Shown here: piece by piece, positions 24,074 to 33,319 of the stretch
Layout of the letters: the number at the start of each line of letters is the position of its first letter
How positions within the stretch are numbered: position 1 is the stretch's first letter
NCBI RefSeq assembly: GCF_011761495.1
Contig: NZ_JAASRU010000003.1
Span: 156,546 to 220,545 of the forward strand
Origin: Alkalibacillus almallahensis
Lineage (GTDB): Bacteria > Bacillota > Bacilli > Bacillales > Alkalibacillaceae
Reading direction: 5' to 3'
Length of the DNA stretch: 64,000 bases
Program-made: the position numbers and the translations under genes
Notes under the pieces: generated by a model
Told to the model about the DNA's origin: nothing
The model's input: the letters and a program-made list of their open reading frames with translations, nothing else
Database searches by the model: none

Positions 24074-26137
24074 CTAAGGTCGTTGGTTACAATCCCCAAT
24101 AAACGTTATCGGACTCAAACGTGCTGTAAACGTCGTGCTAAATGAATTCCCTAATAGATCACGAGCATTAATTTGCCATGTCCCCATGTTACCTGGTAAC
24201 AGCGTCAATATAATCTCTACATCAAATATATCATCGAATAAATTTCCACTAGCCATGGCGGTTCCATGTACTCTAGCAGTATTGGCTGTGCAATCAATGT
24301 GAACCCTTCTTCCTTGAACAAAATTAATCGTGGTGCCTCCAGATCTAAATGTTATATTAAAGTTATCAACGGCAGGATTACACATAGGTGCTGCCGTAAA
24401 ACATTCAACGGCCGTCACATTAATCGTTCCTTCTAAGGTTGAAGGGACACCTTGTTGAGTAATATTAACAGTTGCTGGGGCTCTATTACCTTGAATACCG
24501 ATACGGAACTTACAAGGACATTCTTCTTGAGCAGGACATTCTACATCCGTTCCGACATGTGTCGAGACAGTTTCACCGTTCACCATAGTAGTTGCCGTAA
24601 TCAACACTGATGTCAAAGGCGTATTCTCTTGTACCGTCACTGTCGTTGAGAAATTTCCGTTCAGAGACAGTGTAGGGTTTGGACTGAATGTGAGAATATC
24701 TGGGAAACTACTTAACGTAACGTCAGCCCCACTAATAGGTCCATCACAGTCAATTGAACCAGTAATGACCGCTTCACAATTAATATTAGCTGGAACGTCT
24801 AGTGTTAAGACACAAAGGTCATCAGGACAAACGATTTGGGTATCAATAGAACTCGAAACGTTCTGACCTTCGACTATGGTTGAAGCATCAATTGTAATGG
24901 TCTGTAATGACGTCCCAGGTTCAACCGTCACACCTACAAAGAAGTTCCCATCAGTACCCGTTATAATTTGGTCATGAGCAAAAGTGACATCTGATGAATC
25001 TGACGTGACCTGAATAGTAGCGCCTTCAATTGGTGTGCCACCACACATCACTCTTCCTTCAACAAATCCGTCGCATTCAATGACATCTGTCGTAAATAGT
25101 TCAATAAGGCAAGGACCCTGGCACTCTACAATCGTATCTAGTGAGGTGGTAATTGGTAAACCACTAACGAACGTATTAGCTGTAATGGTAACGGAAGTTG
25201 GTGGGGTTCCAGGTGGAATAGTGAGATTCGTATCAAAATTGCCATTAGCATCTGTCAAAGTCGTTTCAGGAGAGAATGTCACAATGTCTGGGGCTGCACT
25301 TAATGATACTTCTGCGCCGTCAACAGGTATGTCACCACAAAGCACTTGACCTTGAAGATCACCTTCACATACATAGGCCGCATGGACAAAAAGATGCGCA
25401 TCACAAGGCGGGTTATCACAATCAAGCACTAAATCGTCTACATTGAAATTCAGTTGATACGTATTCGGGCTGACAATCCAATCATAAACCTTGCTTGTCG
25501 ATAAACAAGCTAATTCATTTTGTAAGATATGATTTGAAGAAACGGACGTATCATTTGTTGATTTATTAGCATTAACATTGCCTTGGGATTCTTCAGAGAT
25601 TGTAGTAGAAGGAAATATCTCTGGACATTGATTTGGAAGTTTCATCGAGCAACGATTCAAGTTAAGCTCTTGGCGCGGTGTACACCATTCTGCAGGAATA
25701 TTAATGACGGTGTCAGTAACCATTTGTATATCTTGGCAAGTCGTTAAGAATAGATTTACTGAGGTTACTAGTCCATCTTGACAGTTTAGTTGCGCACGAC
25801 AATCAAATTGAGTGAGATGACATTCAAGCTCTGTACCCTCTGGCGCACACAACAAATAAGTTTCATTAAAACAAAACGGAAGAACTTGGCTGCGACAGGT
25901 CGTTCCAGGTCCAGTAATTTCAATGATAAAAAATCCACTAATTTGAACGGACACTTGTTGTAAGATTATGACCTCACCACTTGGTAACGTCTTAGTGACA
26001 TCTTGTCTGCCATTTTGCTGAGGTATTTCTTTGCAACTGACCGAACCTGGTGATAAAGGATCTAAAGGCGTTCCTTCTTGATCTGTAAGAATACAATTTG
26101 CGGTTAAAACATCACACAGGTTAAGCTGGTTCAACAT
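24074..26137 (-). CDS. Cys-rich spore coat-type protein with three Ig-like repeats
   Basis: A 687-residue protein without signal peptide. Residues 1-175 (LPSGEVIILQQVSVQISGFF, FCFNETYLLCAPEGTELECH, LTTCQDIQMVTDTVINIP) match, from memory, the BMQ_0737 family of morphogenetic spore coat proteins. Then come three tandem repeats of about 95 residues (about 256-350, 351-448 and 449-540), each with an early Cys-x-G-x-(V/I)-xC or similar opening, a GA-x-V-x-(V/L)-S core, a GNF turn and a closing EC or VC-x-P; they resemble carboxypeptidase-regulatory/Ig-like beta modules. Residues 545-687 are a separate beta-rich end (TWQINARDLLGNSFSTTFTA). Even Cys spacing suggests disulphide cross-links in the coat. 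GGGAGGAGG precedes the ATG. Confidence 0.72.
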   Translation of the reverse strand: MLNQLNLCDVLTANCILTDQEGTPLDPLSPGSVSCKEIPQQNGRQDVTKTLPSGEVIILQQVSVQISGFFIIEITGPGTTCRSQVLPFCFNETYLLCAPEGTELECHLTQFDCRAQLNCQDGLVTSVNLFLTTCQDIQMVTDTVINIPAEWCTPRQELNLNRCSMKLPNQCPEIFPSTTISEESQGNVNANKSTNDTSVSSNHILQNELACLSTSKVYDWIVSPNTYQLNFNVDDLVLDCDNPPCDAHLFVHAAYVCEGDLQGQVLCGDIPVDGAEVSLSAAPDIVTFSPETTLTDANGNFDTNLTIPPGTPPTSVTITANTFVSGLPITTSLDTIVECQGPCLIELFTTDVIECDGFVEGRVMCGGTPIEGATIQVTSDSSDVTFAHDQIITGTDGNFFVGVTVEPGTSLQTITIDASTIVEGQNVSSSIDTQIVCPDDLCVLTLDVPANINCEAVITGSIDCDGPISGADVTLSSFPDILTFSPNPTLSLNGNFSTTVTVQENTPLTSVLITATTMVNGETVSTHVGTDVECPAQEECPCKFRIGIQGNRAPATVNITQQGVPSTLEGTINVTAVECFTAAPMCNPAVDNFNITFRSGGTTINFVQGRRVHIDCTANTARVHGTAMASGNLFDDIFDVEIILTLLPGNMGTWQINARDLLGNSFSTTFTARLSPITFIGDCNQRP

Positions 26138-26398
26138 AGCGCCTCCTCCCTAAACTCATTCATATAGTAAAACATAAACTATATTATTCTGAGCCTAAAC
26201 ACTATGCTTGGGAAAAGAACTAATACCTCCTGAAATAGGTATGAAGATTTGATACTTCTGCAGAAATTGACACAAACGCTTTCCAAAAACCCGCATTCTT
26301 ATCAAGTCTAATCACTCTTCATATGCCACTAGAATTGAGGAAAACAGTTGAAGATGTTCTTGTTTATCTTTGAAAAATTACCCTGCTGGAACAATTTT

Positions 26399-26893
26399 TC
26401 AATTAAGTGAAGAAAAATGTAATTCTTCATCCAACATTTCAGGCTCCTGATCAGTCACTTGGATTTTTAGAACTGGCCCTGCGTGAATTATGACATACGA
26501 AGGTTCTAACCTCAGCACAATAGTAGATAAAGCTTTCTTACCATCTTTATCAAATCCATATCCTTGAATACTTGTAATTAAATCATGTTCAGTTGTAAAA
26601 CTAGAGCACACTATAATATGATCTTGATCCCCGTTAAGTCCTTCTGTTAGTTCATATTTAAACGGATAAGGGGCTTCCTGCTCAAAGAGTTCAAGAAAAT
26701 CCTCCCCATCATCATTTTCAGCACCAACGATCCTCCAATAATACAGTTGATGCGAATTATAGTTGTGAAATTTTATTAACAATTCACTCGAATAAATGGC
26801 CAAATCTTTACCTAATTGATTAATGTGAAGAGGGTTCGAAAACATGCCTAACAACAACCACTCTTCGTTTGAATCATTACTCTCCCATTTCAT
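26399..26893 (-). CDS. Hypothetical soluble protein
   Basis: A 164-residue protein I do not recognise. It is acidic, alternates beta strands and short helices, has a hydrophobic C-terminal stretch STIVLRLEPSYVIIHAGPVLK that looks like core strands rather than a membrane segment, and has no signal peptide. GGTGGGA lies 7 nt before the ATG. Single gene upstream of the coat gene, same direction. The Trp-rich N-terminus (MKWESNDSNEEWLLLGMF) is its most distinctive feature. Confidence 0.6.
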   Translation of the reverse strand: MKWESNDSNEEWLLLGMFSNPLHINQLGKDLAIYSSELLIKFHNYNSHQLYYWRIVGAENDDGEDFLELFEQEAPYPFKYELTEGLNGDQDHIIVCSSFTTEHDLITSIQGYGFDKDGKKALSTIVLRLEPSYVIIHAGPVLKIQVTDQEPEMLDEELHFSSLN

Positions 26894-27041
26894 TTCAACA
26901 TCCCACCTGTTTTATAGTTATTTATAAATGCTATAAATCCTTCAATCAATTTACTCTTTTGCTCAATAAAATTTTATTCACCCGCTATTCGTTAAAGTGG
27001 TAGCCAACTTTATATTTCTCCAAGAGATTTTACTTTCCAAA

Positions 27042-27104
27042 GTATAGATTTTTTCCCTTATCAAAAGCTATATGTAAATCACCAAGAAGGCGATCGTTAA
27101 TGAG
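27042..27104 (+). pseudogene. 5' flank and start codon of a lost sspP copy
   Basis: This stretch matches 20917-20980 (upstream region, ribosome binding site and ATG of sspP) with few changes, then diverges after the start codon. From about 27103 to 27220 a short frame with one in-frame stop (NDLVAIIDLNKDAI, stop, TATKLGREKEYEVDTGNLKQ) follows; I do not recognise it. It fills most of the 354-bp gap before the antiporter. Confidence 0.65.
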
Positions 27105-27247
27105 AATGATTTGGTTGCCATTATTGATCTAAATAAAGATGCCATTACATAAACAGCAACCAAACTTGGTCGTGAAAAAGAGTACGAAGTCGATACAGGA
27201 AATCTAAAACAGGATTAGGCAAGATACGGCAGGAGGAGCAATACCAT

Positions 27248-29047
27248 ATGACACTATCTGTTTTAGCTGAAATCATAATGATTATCTTATTAGGAATGGG
27301 GTCACAGTGGATTTCTTGGCGTTTTCAGATGCCCGCCATTGTCGTCATGTCCGTTGTTGGTTTATTGGCAGGACCCATTTTTGACCTCATCCAACCTGAA
27401 GGTACATTTGGCGATTTATATAAACCGTTAATTTCTATTGCAGTTGCCATCATTTTATTTGAGGGTAGTTTAAGTTTAAATATAAAAGAAGTAAAGGGTC
27501 TAGGTCGGCCTGTTATTCGCTTGATCACCATTGGCGCTTTATTAAGTTGGATTTTAGGTTCACTAGCTGCCCATTATGTCGCAGGGTTAAGTTGGGCTGT
27601 CTCATTCGTGATTGGCGCCTTATTTATCGTTACTGGGCCCACCGTTATTCTACCGTTATTACGTCAATCAAAGTTAAAACCAAGACCAGCCAAAATATTG
27701 AAATGGGAAGGCATTATCGTAGACCCTTTAGGAGCCTTACTAGCTGTTTTAGCATTTGAAGTCATCATCGTGTTAACGAATGGCGCAGCGGATTCATCAA
27801 GATTACTCGATTTTTTTGTTGGGTTTCTATTAGCTGGACTTCTCGGCTGGGCGTGTGGTCGTGGCGTTGGTTGGATGTTTAAAAAAGGTTATATCCCTGA
27901 ATTTCTTAAATCCCCCATTGTGTTTACGATTGTGATAAGTTGTTTTACGCTTGCGGATGAAATTAAGCATGAGTCTGGACTTCTAGCCGTCACCGTCATG
28001 GGAATGACCTTAGCCAACATTGGCGTTCGGTCGATTGAAGATATGCGCCATTTTAAGGAAAATATTTCGATTCTGCTATTATCAACCATCTTTGTGATGT
28101 TAACAGCATCTTTAACGATGGACACGGTATTAGATATCTTACAGCCAGAAATCTTGGCATTTGTCGTGTTAATGTTATTTCTTGTTCGTCCAATATCTAT
28201 ATTGCTTTCCACGATTCGAACGGATTTATCTCTCAGTGAAAAAGCATTAGTGGGTTGGATTGCACCACGAGGGATCGTGGCTTTAACCGTATCAAGTTAT
28301 TTTGCTTCTATCTTATTAGAAGAAGGATACACAGATGCAACCATTGTCACCCCTGTAACATTTGCACTCGTCTTTTTCACGGTATGTGCCCATGGCTTTA
28401 CGTTAGAGCCACTAGCAAAGAAATTAGACCTCTCTATAGATGACCAACCTGGCGTGTTGCTAGTTGGCAGTAACCCTTTCTCGTTATCATTTGGGCAGTT
28501 TTTACAAAAGTTAAAAATTCCTTTTAAAATCGTAGAATCTTCTTCTGAGAAATTAGAAAAAGTAAAAGAAGCTGACTTACCTTATCATCATGGCGAGATC
28601 TTATCGGAAGAAACTGAACACTCTATAGATCTGACCCCATTTGATTACCTCATTGCAGGGACAGATTCCGATTCTTACAATGCACTGGTCTGTTCAACAT
28701 ATATCCCTGAATATGGCCGTCATAATGTATTTCGATTAAGCGTCGAAGAAGGTGAAACAGTTAAAGATCTAAAACCCACAATAGGCGGGCGAGTTTTATC
28801 TGATGAGGAATATTCCTTAACAACCCTTTCCGAAGCAATTGAAAATGGATTTGAATTTAAAAAAACGCCGATCACAAAGGAATATAATGACCAACAATAT
28901 AACGAAGACAGAAGCGAAAGAGAAATCCGTTTATTCGTGCATAGGAAGTCAGGAGAACTAGAATTTTTCACTCCCGATTCTGAAGTAACAGCAGAAGAAG
29001 GCGATCGTATCATTAGCCTCATTCCACCAGAGGAAGAGTCGTCTTGA
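27248..29047 (+). CDS. NhaP-type cation/proton antiporter with cytoplasmic regulatory domain
   Basis: A 599-residue CPA1-family antiporter. Residues 1-390 form 12-13 membrane segments, including FEGSLSLNIKEVKG, TGPTVILPLL and WEGIIVDPLGA (the conserved Asp region for ion exchange), and GWIAPRGIVALTVSS. Residues 395-500 form a Rossmann-like domain (GVLLVGSNPFSLSFGQFLQ) and 515-595 a TrkA-C-like domain (LFVHRKSGELEFFTPDSEVT, GDRIISLIPPEE). These proteins expel Na+ or K+ for protons; a C-terminal TrkA-like part suggests nucleotide control. AGGAGG is 9 nt before the ATG. A fragment copy of its 3' end is at 40130. Confidence 0.9.
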   Translation: MTLSVLAEIIMIILLGMGSQWISWRFQMPAIVVMSVVGLLAGPIFDLIQPEGTFGDLYKPLISIAVAIILFEGSLSLNIKEVKGLGRPVIRLITIGALLSWILGSLAAHYVAGLSWAVSFVIGALFIVTGPTVILPLLRQSKLKPRPAKILKWEGIIVDPLGALLAVLAFEVIIVLTNGAADSSRLLDFFVGFLLAGLLGWACGRGVGWMFKKGYIPEFLKSPIVFTIVISCFTLADEIKHESGLLAVTVMGMTLANIGVRSIEDMRHFKENISILLLSTIFVMLTASLTMDTVLDILQPEILAFVVLMLFLVRPISILLSTIRTDLSLSEKALVGWIAPRGIVALTVSSYFASILLEEGYTDATIVTPVTFALVFFTVCAHGFTLEPLAKKLDLSIDDQPGVLLVGSNPFSLSFGQFLQKLKIPFKIVESSSEKLEKVKEADLPYHHGEILSEETEHSIDLTPFDYLIAGTDSDSYNALVCSTYIPEYGRHNVFRLSVEEGETVKDLKPTIGGRVLSDEEYSLTTLSEAIENGFEFKKTPITKEYNDQQYNEDRSEREIRLFVHRKSGELEFFTPDSEVTAEEGDRIISLIPPEEESS

Positions 29048-29152
29048 AAGCCATATGACGCATACAAGTATAGATGTCTTAAACTTTTCAAAAACGACTC
29101 ATAACGCAATCAGCATGAGGTAACTTGAGCAAAAATCCAATCATGATACTAA

Positions 29153-29196
29153 AAGGAGACTGTTTGAACCACATGAACAGTCTCCTTCTATTTGGA
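29153..29196 (+). terminator. Terminator after the antiporter
   Basis: Perfect 12-bp stem (arms 29153-29164 and 29176-29187), followed by CTATTTGG. The T-run is modest. Confidence 0.65.
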
Positions 29197-29261
29197 TTAG
29201 CATTTGAATACTTCCATATTGAGAATGAGAAACTCATCGGTTCACCACTATTTATGATAAG

Positions 29262-29715
29262 GTTCACCGTTAAATAAATCATGAAGCCATAAAACGTAAT
29301 CACCCCGGTCGAATGATCACTCGGGAAACTAAAGCCCGTTCTATCAAATTGCTCAAGCGTTTCCAGACGCTGTCGTTCAAATAAAAGTTTCAGACCTTTC
29401 GTCAAACCACTGATACCAAACATGTTAATCACTAAAAATGTCTCAATCCGATAACAAGATTAAATACACGACAACCAAAACCGTAGCAACCGTGAGCCAC
29501 GGAATAGACCCTGTCTCAGGGAAATAGCCCATTAAATTCATTAAACATGGCGTATTAAACGACGTTATAAACTGATTGACCATCACGCATCGAGCTTAAA
29601 CGTTTCATCTTCCCACACGTCATCCGCTAACGAAAGAAAAACGTAAAAACGAGACGAACTAAGTAACAAATTTGGTTAAAACTAGTGTAACTAATCTTTT
29701 TGACAGCATCTGAAA
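29262..29715 (-). pseudogene. Broken second copy of the PAP2 phosphatase
   Basis: Minus-strand fragments in several frames (LFERQRLETLEQFDRTGFSF, SFPSDHSTGVITFYGFMIYL, and the upstream region back to the start) match the intact PAP2 protein at 9196-9867. The PSGH motif is mutated to PSDH, frameshifts and stops interrupt it, and the C-terminal third is gone. It is a decayed duplicate. Confidence 0.85.
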
Positions 29716-29778
29716 TGTTGTTAATCTGAAAAGCATCTCGGTACTCTGAAACCGAAGTTCTTACGAGCTATATAACCT

Positions 29779-29872
29779 TAATAGAGATCCGCAATCCCAT
29801 ACTGCATCAACCACACGTTTTATGTTACCTTAGTGGACCTTTCCTTCTCAAACAAGAGAGTTATAGCTTAAT
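29779..29872 (-). pseudogene. Small RhuM-type relic, second copy
   Basis: On the minus strand NVWLMQYGIADLY aligns with ETVWMTQKGIAELYQ of the RhuM relic at 10441, and the DNA upstream also aligns with the RhuM upstream region at 10730-10800. It stands upstream of the PAP2 relic, in the same order as the first copies. Confidence 0.6.
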
Positions 29873-29904
29873 GTTACACAAAAATGATCGTCCGTTCCTT
29901 TGAG

Positions 29905-29944
29905 TATTAAAAATGATAGTAGGCATGGGCCCATGCCTACTATC
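29905..29944 (-). terminator. Terminator of the YhgE gene: 30-bp perfect palindrome
   Basis: Arms of 15 bp (29915-29929 and 29930-29944) are perfectly complementary with no spacer. On the minus strand ATTTTTAAT follows. It lies 43 bp after the YhgE stop. Confidence 0.8.
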
Positions 29945-29987
29945 AAATCACCATAATTCAGAGATCTCATATATACTATTATAATTA

Positions 29988-32234
29988 TTAATGGAATAAA
30001 CCTGCGTCTCTAGACTTTTTCATCAATTTATCAGTCTGTTTATTAACCACTCTTTTAGATAGGATACCGAATAAAAAGAAACCAACGCCAAATGAACTTA
30101 AAATGATTATATTGTGTATGGCTGTTTTCCATATGATTCCCCCGACGGCTTCACGCATTAAATCAATGGCATATGTGAACGGAAGGAATGGGTTAATTAC
30201 TTGGAAAAATTCAGGTAGTAATACGACTGGGTATGTACCACCTGCACCCGCAATTTGCAAAACAAGCAAGACAATGACCATTGCTTTTCCTACATCACCC
30301 AAAAGTGAAACCAACGTAAAAGTAATTATGGTAAATACTATACTAATCAACAGGCCAAATATAACAAACCAAATCGGATGTGCCATATATGCACCCAAAA
30401 TAAAGTGATCACCTAACGTAACAATTAATGTCTGCAGTAGTCCAATCGTCAAGAACGTAAGCAACTTACCAACATAACGAGCCTTGTCAGTCAGACCTAC
30501 TCTGTCATGAACATCTGCAGACAACAACGATATTAGAAGAAGACCACCAACCCATATAGCTAGAACCGTGTAAAATGGTGTCATCGCTGAACCATAATTC
30601 GGGATAGGAAAAAATTCATTCTTACTTAGTTGAACTGGTTCTTCAAAAAAACTTCTTTCTGCCTCTGGATCATTCTGTAACAACTCAATAATTTCATTGA
30701 TATCTGTTTCACCCTGAATTTCACGGATCCTGTCAGCGAGACTGTTGACTTTAGTATTCACATATGGATACTCATCAAGTATTGTATTCAACTTATCTTG
30801 CCCTTCACTAATATGATTCTCTGTGTTTGACAGGATTCTCTCCACCTCTGGAATCGTTGAGTTAACTTCGGATAAAATTTCCTTAGCATTAGATAGTGTT
30901 TGTTGTACGTTGTTAATTTTCTCTTTGACAACTGGTTCAATATTTTCTTTATAGTCTGTTAAAAACTCCCCAATTCTGTTTTCTGCATTTCCAGACAATT
31001 CTTCTAAATCAGTTATAACAGAATTTACTTGCTTTTCTTTATCGTCAATAAAATCTGTAATGTTTTGCCCGTTCTGCTGTGCCTCTTGAAGAGCCTCTCG
31101 AATTGTTTGCAAACTTTTAATTGCTTCGTCGATCACCTGATTCTGATTGCTATTGTTGTTTTGATTATTGTCCCCCTGTTGAGATGAATCATCCCCATTC
31201 CCATTTGCATTCTCTGTTTCGTTGTTACTATTCTGTTGGTTTTCATTTATTTCCTTCAACTGTTTCAAATTCGCTTCTATATCATCGATACGAGTAATGG
31301 CATTGTCTAATGATTGATCAATACTTCCTTGCAATTCTTTACCTTGACTGAAATCGATATCCACATTCTGAGCATCCTTCAGAAGCTCATTTATATCTTC
31401 AGCAGTTCCTTTTGCTTTCTTCATGTCTTCTCCAATTTTTGGTGCTAACTCATTCAAACGATTTTCAGCATCCGATAATAATTCCTCTGTTTCATTAACT
31501 GTCGTAAGGCCATTATCCATTGTCCGCTCAGCTTCTGGAATCATGTCTTGTGCTTTATTAATAATAGATTGCACATCTTTCGTATCTTGCAACCCCTTTG
31601 TAGTCGTATCATAAATTTCTGGAAGCTGTTTTTCCATCTCAAAAACATAGTCTTCAAACTTTTTAATATCTGGCAAGTTTTGATCTAATTCTACCCCTAG
31701 CTCGTCAAATCTATCAAAAATAACACCATTTACTGTAGAGATAAAATTGCTACTGACTTCTTCCACAATTGCACTGGCACCCTTATCTGTTATCTTCGGG
31801 GATATGGCATTAATCTTTTCGTTTACATAATAATCCATGTTGCTTTTTTCTGGATTGTCTGTAATAACCGTTGATAGTTTATCAGAGAAATCTTCCGGAA
31901 TAACAATTACCGCAAAATAATCACCATTTTTCAGGTTTTCCATTGCCTTTTCACGGTCTGTAAACTGCCAATTCATTGAATCGTTACTCTTTAGTTCATT
32001 AACAAGATTGGCACCTACGTTAATTTTTTCGTCTCTAACCTGACCCCCATCATCTTCATTGACAACAGCTACTGGAATGTCGTCGGTTTGCCCATAAGGA
32101 TCCCAAGAAGCCTCGATATTAAACCATGCATATAATGATGGTAATATGATGAGACCTCCAATCAAAATGGCCGCCACCCAATTACGTATTATGTTCGTCA
32201 TATCATTCGAAAAAACTTTCCAACTATTTTTCAT
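29988..32234 (-). CDS. YhgE/Pip family membrane protein
   Basis: A 748-residue protein. One membrane segment near the start (about residues 18-36, WVAAILIGGLIILPSLYAWF) is followed by the conserved NIEASWDPYGQT and IPVAVVNEDDGG, then by a long periplasm-facing or surface helical region (about 170-530, coiled-coil rich, with an Asn/Gln-rich patch near 335-365), and five to six C-terminal membrane segments (about 550-735). This is the layout of YhgE/phage infection protein (Pip), used as a receptor by lactococcal phages and related to type VII secretion components. No regulator is adjacent. Function in Bacillaceae not settled. No canonical ribosome binding site is evident from the partial AAGGTAT upstream. 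Confidence 0.9.
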   Translation of the reverse strand: MKNSWKVFSNDMTNIIRNWVAAILIGGLIILPSLYAWFNIEASWDPYGQTDDIPVAVVNEDDGGQVRDEKINVGANLVNELKSNDSMNWQFTDREKAMENLKNGDYFAVIVIPEDFSDKLSTVITDNPEKSNMDYYVNEKINAISPKITDKGASAIVEEVSSNFISTVNGVIFDRFDELGVELDQNLPDIKKFEDYVFEMEKQLPEIYDTTTKGLQDTKDVQSIINKAQDMIPEAERTMDNGLTTVNETEELLSDAENRLNELAPKIGEDMKKAKGTAEDINELLKDAQNVDIDFSQGKELQGSIDQSLDNAITRIDDIEANLKQLKEINENQQNSNNETENANGNGDDSSQQGDNNQNNNSNQNQVIDEAIKSLQTIREALQEAQQNGQNITDFIDDKEKQVNSVITDLEELSGNAENRIGEFLTDYKENIEPVVKEKINNVQQTLSNAKEILSEVNSTIPEVERILSNTENHISEGQDKLNTILDEYPYVNTKVNSLADRIREIQGETDINEIIELLQNDPEAERSFFEEPVQLSKNEFFPIPNYGSAMTPFYTVLAIWVGGLLLISLLSADVHDRVGLTDKARYVGKLLTFLTIGLLQTLIVTLGDHFILGAYMAHPIWFVIFGLLISIVFTIITFTLVSLLGDVGKAMVIVLLVLQIAGAGGTYPVVLLPEFFQVINPFLPFTYAIDLMREAVGGIIWKTAIHNIIILSSFGVGFFLFGILSKRVVNKQTDKLMKKSRDAGLFH

Positions 32235-32561
32235 GTGTATACCTTCTTCATTCTTTATTATATAAAAGTCTTAATCTCAAGTACTCTTCATATGTCTTAA
32301 AGAGAACATAATCGAAAGAAAAAGTACCTAGTTTAAAAACTAAATTTCATTCCTATTTTACTATAATTTTAACCAGATAGCATTCGTTCTTGTTCTGTTC
32401 AGTCTTTAATTAACACAAAAGGGATAATCACCATAATAAGACAACATGTGTCATAAGTGCAAAATCTGAATGTACATAAAACGCACTTTTAACTCTATAT
32501 GACCATAATAAAAATGTTCAATTAAGTACTAGCAATTCTACACACTTACTTTTGTATTTGT

Positions 32562-32589
32562 TTGACAAATGAAAAAATTAAGATATGAT
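32562..32589 (+). promoter_or_regulatory. Sigma-A promoter of an orphan TPP riboswitch
   Basis: TTGACA (32562-32567), 16-base spacer, TATGAT (32584-32589). It lies 22 bp before the aptamer on the same strand. Confidence 0.75.
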
Positions 32590-32611
32590 TTAAATAAAAG
32601 AATAAAAATAT

Positions 32612-32699
32612 CCCACTAGGGGTGCCAATAGGCTGAGATAAGAATTATTTCTTAATCCCTTATAACCTGATCTGGATTATGCTAGCGTAGGAAAGTGGA
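32612..32699 (+). promoter_or_regulatory. TPP riboswitch without a downstream thiamin gene
   Basis: Conserved THI-box elements are present in order: AGGGGTGCC, GGCTGAGAT, ACCTGATCTGGATTATGC and GCGTAGGAA, closed by CCACT/AGTGG. The consensus is near perfect. No thiamin gene follows; a terminator, then a MITE insertion and lipM. Confidence 0.93.
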
Positions 32700-32730
32700 G
32701 ATGGAATATACATAGTGTCTTCATGTATCA

Positions 32731-32760
32731 AAACCACTCCATTTTCAGAGTGGTTTTTTT
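32731..32760 (+). terminator. Terminator after the orphan TPP riboswitch
   Basis: Stem AACCACTC/GAGTGGTT with an 8-nt loop followed by TTTTTTT. It is most likely the OFF-state terminator of the riboswitch. Confidence 0.88.
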
Positions 32761-32924
32761 ATTTTCAAAGAGGGGTTATTATCCGTGGATTTTATTAGCT
32801 GAAATCGGAAAGACTAAGCTATTTAATTCAAATAATTTCAATGAAGTGCTATTAAATTGTCTGTGAATGGGCTAGGGGCATTCAGTATGGCTCCGCTATT
32901 CAAACAGGCATTTTCTAATATAAA

Positions 32925-33132
32925 GGCTCTGTTAAAGTCCGTTGTTGATATTGTGATCCGCTGCCGGTGGACGCTTTCCGCAGGCACGGCTCGAGCCTCC
33001 TCGGCCGAAAAGCTTGGCCTGCGGGGTCTCGAGACTCGTGCTGTTCCTGCAGGAGTCGCCACCTTCGCTCCTCACAATTCAACAACTCAGTGCTACACCA
33101 TTTGAAAAACAACACTAAACTTTAACAGAGCC
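32925..33132. mobile_element. 208-bp MITE with terminal inverted repeats and 8-bp target duplication
   Basis: The ends are GGCTCTGTTAAAGT (32925-32938) and its exact reverse complement (33119-33132), with partial identity further inward. The 8 bases AATATAAA occur directly on both sides (32917-32924 and 33133-33140), a perfect target duplication. The interior, about 32950-33076, is GC-rich and recurs at 53436-53580. There is no transposase. GG ends and 8-bp duplications fit ISL3-family elements, so this may be an ISL3-mobilised MITE; that link is inference. Confidence 0.88.
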
Positions 33133-33319
33133 AATATAAAAGCCACTATTAATGGTCGATTAGAGTTTAGATATATTGTATATAATTTACTTTAATGAAA
33201 ATTTTTATATGTTATGATGCGTATAAGAGAAATTCAGAATCCAAGTAATTCGTTCTCGTTAGCCATCTTCTTATTATAAAGATAAGGGTTATATTGGACA
33301 CTATAATGGAGGTGATACC

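Noticed and set aside
32857..33105. An 82-codon plus-strand frame and opposing frames through the GC-rich repeat.
   Set aside because: They lie within and around the MITE, have no ribosome binding site and encode low-complexity Arg/Ser/Ala runs; noncoding.
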